Of a DNA stretch of 5,258 bases, positions 1-4,599 are shown piece after piece (position 1 is the stretch's first letter; each line of letters begins with the position of its first letter). Below the pieces are notes generated by a model. The model saw only the letters and a program-made list of their open reading frames with translations. It did not search any database and was not told the DNA's origin. The position numbers and the translations under genes are program-made. Source of the DNA: Bacteroidetes bacterium 4572_112 (GTDB taxonomy: Bacteria > Bacteroidota > Bacteroidia > Bacteroidales > UBA1556); the NCBI GenBank assembly GCA_002254285.1, contig NIUZ01000149.1:1-5258 (forward strand), given 5' to 3'.

Positions 1-634
1 GACAAGCTCTTTACCTGCTAAGCTAACAGCAGCAACAGGAATGGATGCACTTACTCACGCCATTGAAGCTTATAGCTGTTTACAGAAGAACCCAATAAGC
101 GACGCCTATGCTTTTTCGGCAATAAAAGCTGTGAGCGAGAATTTAATAGCCGTTGTTAAAGATGGGAAAAATCAGAATGGTAGGTTTGAGCTAGCTCTTG
201 CTTCCACCTCAGCAGGAGTAGCATTCTCTAACTCAATGGTAGGTGCAATACATGGCATAGGCCATACAATAGGAGCATTAGCACATGTACACCATGGAAT
301 GGCAATGGCAATATTGCTTCCTCACGTTATGAAATATAATATGAGCAAAACAGCTAACTTATATGCCGACTTATTACTACCTTTGGCTGGTGCTGAAATT
401 TATTCTAAAACACCATCGAATAAAAGAGCAGAAGCAAGCATAGCTTTCATTGAGAATATGAATAAGGAGCTAAACTCAATTTGCGGAATGCCAACTAGTT
501 TGAAAGAAGCAGGTGTTAAAGAGGAGCAGTTAACCGATATTGCAAAACAATCGCTAAATGACGGAGCAATGATAGTAAATCCTGTGGATATGAATTCAGA
601 GGAAGTATTGCAGGTCTTAAAAGCAGCTTTTTAG
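1..634 (+). CDS. Iron-containing alcohol dehydrogenase, C-terminal part (5' truncated by window edge)
   Basis: This is the C-terminal half of a group III (Fe-dependent) alcohol dehydrogenase, a cytosolic NAD(P)-dependent enzyme that interconverts alcohols and aldehydes. The reading frame is open from base 2, so the ATG at 41 is internal: the residues before it (TSSLPAKLTAATG) are typical family sequence. About 210 residues are visible of a usual 380-390. Numbered from the ATG at 41, the metal ligands known from the family (FucO Asp196, His200, His263, His277) match D2, H6, H71 and H85, and the catalytic-site His267 matches H75. The spacing between H71 and H85 is exactly the 14 residues seen in FucO. 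The signature continues as ILLPHVMKYN. Family membership is secure, but the substrate cannot be told from this half. The gene ends with TAG at 632-634, and no terminator is visible before the repeat array that follows. The aldehyde dehydrogenase downstream suggests a coupled alcohol-to-acid route. Confidence 0.93.
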   Translation, partial: TSSLPAKLTAATGMDALTHAIEAYSCLQKNPISDAYAFSAIKAVSENLIAVVKDGKNQNGRFELALASTSAGVAFSNSMVGAIHGIGHTIGALAHVHHGMAMAILLPHVMKYNMSKTANLYADLLLPLAGAEIYSKTPSNKRAEASIAFIENMNKELNSICGMPTSLKEAGVKEEQLTDIAKQSLNDGAMIVNPVDMNSEEVLQVLKAAF

Positions 635-638
635 TACT

Positions 639-711
639 CAGTCTTCAGTTGGCAGTCTTCAGTTGGCAGTCTTCAGTCTTCAGTCCTCAGTTAGCAGTGG
701 GCAATGGGCAG
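639..711. repeat. Degenerate heptamer array, ten units plus a partial one
   Basis: Ten consecutive 7-base units can be read without a phase break: CAGTCTT, CAGTTGG, CAGTCTT, CAGTTGG, CAGTCTT, CAGTCTT, CAGTCCT, CAGTTAG, CAGTGGG, CAATGGG, then CAG. All begin with CAG or CAA, and nine of the ten begin with CAGT. The first four units alternate between two variants, giving two perfect 14-base copies (639-652 and 653-666). Divergence grows toward the right end. The array starts four bases after the alcohol dehydrogenase stop codon. It is not coding, since seven-base units would not hold a frame. I recall similar CAGTCTTCAGT tracts between genes in other Bacteroidota genomes, but that is memory, not a search. 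No function is known to me. Confidence 0.9.
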
Positions 712-728
712 CACTTCGAGAAGCTCAG
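712..728. repeat. Possible dispersed intergenic repeat fragment (CACTTCGAGAAGCTCAG)
   Basis: This 17-base motif directly abuts the heptamer array. It contains the short inverted repeat CTTC-GA-GAAG (714-723). It closely resembles the CTTCGACAAGCTCAG motif that I remember as a frequent intergenic repeat in many bacterial genomes, differing here by G for C. With only one copy in the window, its status as a dispersed repeat is inferred from resemblance alone. Confidence 0.35.
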
Positions 729-790
729 AACAAGGCTTTAGTCCGCTAAATTTAATATTATAAAAAAGAAACAATAAATAAAGAACAATT

Positions 791-2164
791 ATGAATCCAT
801 ACGCCAAAATAGTACAAGATCAATTAGATTTTTTCAATACAAATAAGACTAAGGATACTAATTTCAGAATTAGTCAGCTTAAAAAGCTAAAAAAAGTGAT
901 GAAAGACAATGAAAGTCTTTTGGACGAGGCGATTTATAAAGATTTTAAAAAATCTAGTTTCGAGAATTACGAAACAGAGCTATCATTGGTATATCATGAA
1001 ATTAACCTTGCCATAAAAAATCTAAAAAGCTGGAGCCGGAGAAAGTATGTAGCTACAAATATGGCAAATATGCCTGGCAAGAGCTATATAATTCCTGAGC
1101 CATTGGGAGTAACTCTTACAATTGGCGCTTGGAATTATCCGTATCAGCTAGCTTTAGCACCAGTAGTAGCAGCTTTGGCGGCTGGAAATACAGCAATATT
1201 GAAGCCTTCGGAATTATCTTTGAATTCGTCGAATGCAATGGCAAAGATTATTAACGAAAATTTTGATGCTAATTATTTTCATGTAATTGAAGGAGCTGTT
1301 GAAGAAACAACGAACCTCTTGAAGTTGAAATTCGATAAGATTTTCTATACAGGAAGCACAAATGTTGGCAAAATAATAATGAAAGCTGCAGCAGAACATC
1401 TTACTCCTGTTACATTGGAACTCGGTGGCAAAAGTCCATGCTTTGTGTTTAATGATGCTAATATAAAGGTTAGTGCACAACGCCTTATTTGGGCAAAATT
1501 CCTCAATGGTGGACAAACCTGTGTGGCTCCAGATTTTATTCTTGCCGAAAAAGGTGTAAAAGCCAAGCTTATTGAAGAAATGAAAATACAGATAAAGAAT
1601 ATTTATGGTGATGACCCAATGAATAGTGATGCATTTGTACGAATTATAAGCCCAAGACATTATAAACGATTGGTGGAGCTTATTGATAAAAACAAAGTAA
1701 TAATAGGTGGCGATAATAATGAAAAGGAGTTGTATATTTCACCTACAGTAGTTGATAATATTACTTTTGATGACTCCATTATGCAAGAAGAAATATTTGG
1801 CCCAATACTACCAATTATAGAATTCGATGATTTATCGTGGGCAATAAAGATGGTTAAAGACCGACCAAAACCATTGGCATTATACATATTTGGATCTAAT
1901 AACAAAACAACAAACAGATTACTACATGAGATTTCTTTCGGTGGTGGTGGAGTAAACGAAGCAGTAATGCATCTTGCAAACTCAAACCTACCTTTCGGAG
2001 GAGTTGGAGATTCGGGCATGGGTAGCTATCATGGCAAGGCTGGATTCGATTCATTTTCGCATCATAAGTCTATATTAAGTAGATCAGCAATAATCGAGAT
2101 GCCTGTAAAATATCCTCCTTATAGCAATTGGAAAAGAGGTCTTTTGGAGAAATTGATTGAGTAA
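791..2164 (+). CDS. Aldehyde dehydrogenase, ALDH3 (class 3, fatty-aldehyde-type) family
   Basis: This complete 457-residue enzyme should oxidise aldehydes to carboxylic acids with NAD(P)+ in the cytosol. Its length matches the short class 3 family (about 450) rather than the roughly 490-residue ALDH1/2 type. Visible motifs in order are WNYP (114-117, with oxyanion Asn115), KPSE (138-141), YTGS (186-189) in the cofactor fold, ELGGKSP (210-216, with general base Glu210), GGQTC (240-244, with nucleophile Cys244), EEIFGP (333-338, with Glu334) and PFGGVGDSGMGSYHG (401-415). These residues line up with rat ALDH3A1 Asn114, Glu209, Cys243 and Glu333, so the enzyme looks active. There is no hydrophobic C-terminal anchor like that of mammalian fatty aldehyde dehydrogenase. 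The start at 791 gives the usual N-terminus. It is preceded by A-rich sequence without a Shine-Dalgarno motif. The upstream alcohol dehydrogenase and downstream acyl-CoA-binding protein fit long-chain aldehyde substrates, but this is inference. Confidence 0.95.
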   Translation: MNPYAKIVQDQLDFFNTNKTKDTNFRISQLKKLKKVMKDNESLLDEAIYKDFKKSSFENYETELSLVYHEINLAIKNLKSWSRRKYVATNMANMPGKSYIIPEPLGVTLTIGAWNYPYQLALAPVVAALAAGNTAILKPSELSLNSSNAMAKIINENFDANYFHVIEGAVEETTNLLKLKFDKIFYTGSTNVGKIIMKAAAEHLTPVTLELGGKSPCFVFNDANIKVSAQRLIWAKFLNGGQTCVAPDFILAEKGVKAKLIEEMKIQIKNIYGDDPMNSDAFVRIISPRHYKRLVELIDKNKVIIGGDNNEKELYISPTVVDNITFDDSIMQEEIFGPILPIIEFDDLSWAIKMVKDRPKPLALYIFGSNNKTTNRLLHEISFGGGGVNEAVMHLANSNLPFGGVGDSGMGSYHGKAGFDSFSHHKSILSRSAIIEMPVKYPPYSNWKRGLLEKLIE

Positions 2165-2204
2165 AAGAATAAAACTTTTTTACATTAACGAATACCTATT
2201 TTAC

Positions 2205-2212
2205 TATATTTG
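2205..2212 (+). promoter_or_regulatory. Putative Bacteroidota -7 promoter box for the acyl-CoA-binding protein gene
   Basis: TATATTTG matches the Bacteroidota -7 consensus TAnnTTTG exactly. It lies in the 82-base gap between the aldehyde dehydrogenase stop and the ATG at 2247. A start of transcription near 2217-2220 would leave a leader of roughly 28 bases. The same nine bases (TATATTTGC) occur in the stronger promoter ahead of tRNA-Gly. No clear TTTG box is seen at the -33 position, only a T-rich stretch (2176-2181), so the promoter is likely but not certain. Confidence 0.6.
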
Positions 2213-2246
2213 CGTAACAATTTTAATAACACAAAACTATAAAACA

Positions 2247-2498
2247 ATGGAATTACAACAACAATTTGAGGCATCAGTTGCAAACTCAAAGAATCTTACA
2301 GAGAAACCCTCAAACGAGATTTTATTAAAAATATACAGCCTATTTAAGCAAGCTACAGAAGGTGATATTACTGGTGACAGACCTGGTGGATTTGATTTTA
2401 AGGGCGCAGCTAAGTATGATGCTTGGAAAAAGATTGAAGGAAAAGCAAAAGAAGAATGTATGCAAGAGTATATTGAGCTAATTGCTTCTTTAAGCTAA
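2247..2498 (+). CDS. Acyl-CoA-binding protein (ACBP family)
   Basis: This 83-residue protein is a free-standing acyl-CoA-binding domain, a four-helix cytosolic protein that holds medium- and long-chain acyl-CoA esters. The core reads IYSLFKQATEGD (29-40), RPGGFDFKG (45-53), AAKYDAW (54-60) and YIELIASL (75-82). Compared with bovine ACBP, the ligand-contacting residues Tyr28, Lys32, Lys54 and Tyr73 are kept as Y30, K34, K56 and Y75. Trp55 is replaced by Y57, while the next Trp is kept as W60. The protein ends just after helix 4, a few residues shorter than animal versions. The frame is open further upstream to a TTG near 2157, but that would overlap the aldehyde dehydrogenase and add 30 residues unlike the family, so the ATG at 2247 is chosen. 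A promoter box at 2205 and a terminator at 2518 suggest it can be transcribed alone. ACBPs are common in eukaryotes and patchy in bacteria. Confidence 0.93.
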   Translation: MELQQQFEASVANSKNLTEKPSNEILLKIYSLFKQATEGDITGDRPGGFDFKGAAKYDAWKKIEGKAKEECMQEYIELIASLS

Positions 2499-2517
2499 TT
2501 AATCCCACATAATATTT

Positions 2518-2553
2518 AAGCTCATCAGTTGAAAGATTGATGAGCTTTTTTTT
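2518..2553 (+). terminator. Intrinsic terminator after the acyl-CoA-binding protein gene
   Basis: The arms AAGCTCATCA (2518-2527) and TGATGAGCTT (2538-2547) are perfectly complementary. Inside them, two wobble pairs and one A-T pair extend the stem to 13 pairs, closed by a GAAA tetraloop (2531-2534). Eight T follow (2546-2553). It begins 19 bases after the stop codon, so it ends this plus-strand transcript. Confidence 0.93.
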
Positions 2554-2836
2554 ACTTAAAATTTACTAGAAACACGACAATATGCAACTACAAAACCATT
2601 CAGTAAGCAAAAACATAACTATTTTTAATATACCATCCCTTTTCATAAAAAGTAACTATTAAAAACAAAGACCAGTATTACAAACTTATTATCAATAATT
2701 TACAGCCATTTTCATGAAATTTTGCAATCATTCTTGATTTAATAAACCAATCTTTTTTAAAATTACAACCGAAGGAATAAACTATATACTACTCTATAAT
2801 ACAATAACTTACAAACGTAAAATAACACCTTATACA
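2554..2836. other. AT-rich intergenic stretch with no recognisable gene
   Basis: Nothing convincing was found on either strand over these 283 bases. The longest ATG-started plus-strand frame is 26 codons (2582-2662) and resembles no family I know. A 10-base palindrome TTTCATGAAA sits at 2710-2719 without a partner copy. The stretch simply separates the terminator of the upstream unit from the tRNA promoter region. Confidence 0.6.
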
Positions 2837-2894
2837 TTTTTTTTGATTTTTTTTACATTTAAGGTTTGATATGTAAAAAAGAGATGTATATTTG
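2837..2894 (+). promoter_or_regulatory. Bacteroidota-type promoter for the tRNA-Gly/tRNA-Leu unit, with upstream T-tracts
   Basis: A TTTG box at 2865-2868 and TATATTTG at 2887-2894 (TAnnTTTG) are separated by 18 bases, close to the known -33/-7 arrangement for the Bacteroidota primary sigma factor. Transcription would start near 2899-2902, giving a leader of about 32-35 bases before tRNA-Gly. Two runs of eight T (2837-2844 and 2847-2854), split by GA, lie about 45-62 bases upstream of the start. This is where an UP-element-like, bent A/T tract would boost a stable-RNA promoter. The T-tract role is inferred. Confidence 0.8.
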
Positions 2895-2933
2895 CAACCG
2901 CAAAAGAGATAAAAAATGTTCTTTTTCAAAATT

Positions 2934-3006
2934 GCGAAAGTAGCTCAGCTGGTAGAGCATGACCTTGCCAAGGTCAGGGTCGCGGGTTCGAATCCCGTCT
3001 TTCGCT
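2934..3006 (+). tRNA. tRNA-Gly, anticodon GCC
   Basis: A full 73-base cloverleaf can be folded by eye. The acceptor arms are GCGAAAG (2934-2940) and CTTTCGC (2999-3005). The D-stem is GCTC/GAGC, and the anticodon stem TGACC/GGTCA encloses the loop TTGCCAA. The variable loop is five bases (GGGTC), and the T-arm GCGGG/CCCGT holds TTCGAAT with one G-U pair. Anticodon GCC (2967-2969) reads GGC and GGU. The discriminator base is T at 3006, as usual for bacterial tRNA-Gly. CCA is not encoded and must be added after transcription. Confidence 0.98.
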
Positions 3007-3017
3007 CAATATAAAGG

Positions 3018-3038
3018 AAGCGGTTTACCGCTTTTTTT
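3018..3038 (+). terminator. Terminator-like hairpin between tRNA-Gly and tRNA-Leu
   Basis: AAGCGG (3018-3023) pairs with CCGCTT (3028-3033) around a TTTA loop, and seven T follow (3032-3038). This has the form of an intrinsic terminator. It lies 11 bases after tRNA-Gly and 20 bases before tRNA-Leu. The stem is short (six pairs), so termination may be partial. It would have to be if tRNA-Leu shares the upstream promoter. Confidence 0.75.
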
Positions 3039-3058
3039 GTAAAAACTACTACCAAGTT

Positions 3059-3142
3059 GCTCGAGTGGTGGAATTGGTAGACACGCCGGACTTAAAATCC
3101 TGTGCTCTTTGGGGCGTGCGGGTTCAAGTCCCGCCTCGAGTA
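3059..3142 (+). tRNA. tRNA-Leu, anticodon TAA (UAA)
   Basis: This 84-base class II tRNA reads UUA and UUG codons. The acceptor arms are GCTCGAG (3059-3065) and CTCGAGT (3135-3141), making the 1-72 pair a G-U. The D-stem is GTG/CAC and the anticodon loop is CTTAAAA with TAA at 3093-3095. The long variable arm (GCTC-TTTG-GGGC) is typical of leucine tRNAs. The T-arm is GCGGG/CCCGC with TTCAAGT, and discriminator A73 at 3142 is the leucine identity base. CCA is not encoded. The anticodon stem CCGGA/TCCTG has one mismatch, C28 (3087) against U42 (3101). No separate promoter is visible in the 20 bases ahead of it. Confidence 0.97.
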
Positions 3143-3144
3143 CT

Positions 3145-3177
3145 AAGCCTAATTAACATTGTTGATTAGGCTTTTTT
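3145..3177 (+). terminator. Intrinsic terminator after tRNA-Leu
   Basis: AAGCCTAAT (3145-3153) pairs perfectly with ATTAGGCTT (3165-3173). Four more inner pairs, one of them a wobble, give a 13-pair stem with a three-base ATT loop. Six T follow (3172-3177). It starts three bases after the tRNA discriminator base. Read on the minus strand the hairpin has no T-run after it, so it is not an obvious terminator for the convergent folC gene. Confidence 0.92.
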
Positions 3178-3295
3178 ATTTTAGAGTAGTTTTTTTTATA
3201 CAGGAAGTATAAATCAATAACATCCATACTAGATGAGCCAAAACAATCTACTAATACTAATCCTTGGCTATCTTATAGGATAACAAGTTTAATCA

Positions 3296-4567
3296 CTACA
3301 CCACCTCCGCAACAACGAAAGTACTTCCGCCAACAAATATCAAATCCTTAGCTTTAGCATTATTTTGGGCAGCAGCATAAGCCTCTTTTACGCTTGAGTA
3401 CACATTTCCCAATAACGAAAGTTTACCCGCTTTATCAGAAAGCTCTTTTGCATCCATACCACGAGGGATATCTGCCTTACAGAAATAATACTCAGCAAAT
3501 TTTGGCAATAGCTTCAATACAGAATCTATATCCTTATCATTCACCATTCCCAAAACAAAATGTAGTTTCTCGAATTTTTCGGACTTTAGCTGATTCATAG
3601 TGAGTGTAAGTCCAGCAACATTATGTCCAGTATCGAGAATTATTCGGGGCTGCTCCCCTACTATTTGCCATCTACCAGAAAAGCCCGTATTCTCAACCAT
3701 TTTTGAGATTCCTGACAGGATATTAGCCTCTTTAAGCTGCCATTCCTTCTTTATTAGCCACAGTGCCGACAATGCAGTACGCAGGTTATATGATTGATAA
3801 TCGGCATTCAGTGGCAAATCAATACCCTCCATCAATACTCCGTCAAACAGAGCAAAATATTTTTGCATTCCATCATTATAGAATAGCTCAGCTATATCCC
3901 CAGCATAATGAAGTTCTGCATTGTTTTTTTCTGCAAATTCTTTAAAAACTTCTCTGGTTTCGACTTGTCTTTCGCCAATTATTACAGGAATATTTTCTTT
4001 AATAATTCCTGCCTTTTCAACAGCAATTTCTGCAATAGTATTTCCCAAAAATGCAGTATGGTCAAGGCCTATATTTGTGATAATACTCAATATTGAATTA
4101 ACAACATTAGTAGAATCCAAGCGGCCACCCATACCAGTTTCCATAATAACGATATCCACCTCTTGCTGAGCAAAATACTCTACTGCCATAGCAAAGGTTA
4201 TCTCGAAAAAACTAGGTTCTATTTTATTGAAATTATCCTTATAAATATCCACAAAGTCTACAACAAAATCCTCGCTTACCATTTCGCCATTTATACGAAT
4301 TCGCTCTCTAAAATCTACCAAATGTGGCGATGTATAAAGCCCTGTTTTATAGCCATGCTCTTGAAATACCGAAGCAAGTATATTGGCAGTGCTACCTTTG
4401 CCGTTCGTACCAGCAATATGTATGCTAGGGAACTTCTTTTCGGGATTGCCAAGCATTTTGCATAGCGCAATGGTATTATCCAAATTAGATTTATAAGCAG
4501 CAGCACCTTGTCGTTGAAACATTGGCAACTGAGTAAATAAGTAGTCTAAGGTTTGTTCGTATGTCAT
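3296..4567 (-). CDS. folC: Bifunctional dihydrofolate synthase / folylpolyglutamate synthase
   Basis: FolC joins L-glutamate to dihydropteroate to make dihydrofolate, and adds further glutamates to reduced folates, using ATP in the cytosol. The complete 423-residue protein has the Mur-ligase-like layout. It shows the P-loop GTNGKGS (53-59), TSPHL (79-83), the loop METGMGGRLDST (142-153) with acidic Glu143, and GLDH (167-170). VEKAGIIK follows, whose K185 matches the carbamylated lysine of the family. The C-terminal domain has SGRW (297-300), DTGHN (312-316, DGAHN in many other phyla) and LGMVNDKD (339-346). Length is normal for bacteria. The ATG at 4567 gives the expected N-terminus, with no Shine-Dalgarno motif in the AT-rich sequence before it. 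It starts 32 bases after the mutS2 stop with no terminator between, so the two are probably co-transcribed. No clear terminator follows its stop in the 118 bases before the tRNA terminator. Confidence 0.97.
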   Translation of the reverse strand: MTYEQTLDYLFTQLPMFQRQGAAAYKSNLDNTIALCKMLGNPEKKFPSIHIAGTNGKGSTANILASVFQEHGYKTGLYTSPHLVDFRERIRINGEMVSEDFVVDFVDIYKDNFNKIEPSFFEITFAMAVEYFAQQEVDIVIMETGMGGRLDSTNVVNSILSIITNIGLDHTAFLGNTIAEIAVEKAGIIKENIPVIIGERQVETREVFKEFAEKNNAELHYAGDIAELFYNDGMQKYFALFDGVLMEGIDLPLNADYQSYNLRTALSALWLIKKEWQLKEANILSGISKMVENTGFSGRWQIVGEQPRIILDTGHNVAGLTLTMNQLKSEKFEKLHFVLGMVNDKDIDSVLKLLPKFAEYYFCKADIPRGMDAKELSDKAGKLSLLGNVYSSVKEAYAAAQNNAKAKDLIFVGGSTFVVAEVV

Positions 4568-4599
4568 TATAATCGTATTTTTTCTGAAATATGGGGTTT

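Noticed and set aside
747..754. TAAATTTA as a -7 promoter box for the aldehyde dehydrogenase gene
   Set aside because: It differs from TAnnTTTG at the last base and has no TTTG box at the right distance upstream. In AT-rich sequence this is weak.
1214..2019. Minus-strand open frames of 148, 73 and 119 codons (1214-1660, 1345-1566, 1660-2019)
   Set aside because: They lie wholly inside the aldehyde dehydrogenase gene, whose motifs are all present, and their translations resemble no family and are of low complexity.
2157..2246. 30-residue N-terminal extension of the acyl-CoA-binding protein from a TTG start
   Set aside because: It would overlap the aldehyde dehydrogenase end, span the promoter box, and add hydrophobic residues unlike the family. 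The ATG at 2247 gives the normal N-terminus.
2582..2662. 26-codon ATG frame in the AT-rich gap
   Set aside because: It is short, has no ribosome-binding or promoter signal, resembles no family, and is expected by chance in such sequence.
2710..2719. Palindrome TTTCATGAAA as an operator
   Set aside because: It is a single 10-base palindrome far from any gene start or promoter box, and such palindromes are common in AT-rich sequence.
3059..3180. tRNA-Leu 3' end as an integration (att) site
   Set aside because: There is no second copy of the 3' end of the tRNA in the window and no integrase or mobile gene beside it. The downstream sequence is a normal terminator.
3394..4506. Several 60-100-codon frames on the plus strand and one of 63 codons on the minus strand inside folC
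   Set aside because: They are antisense or off-frame shadows of a well-supported folC gene and show no recognisable domains.
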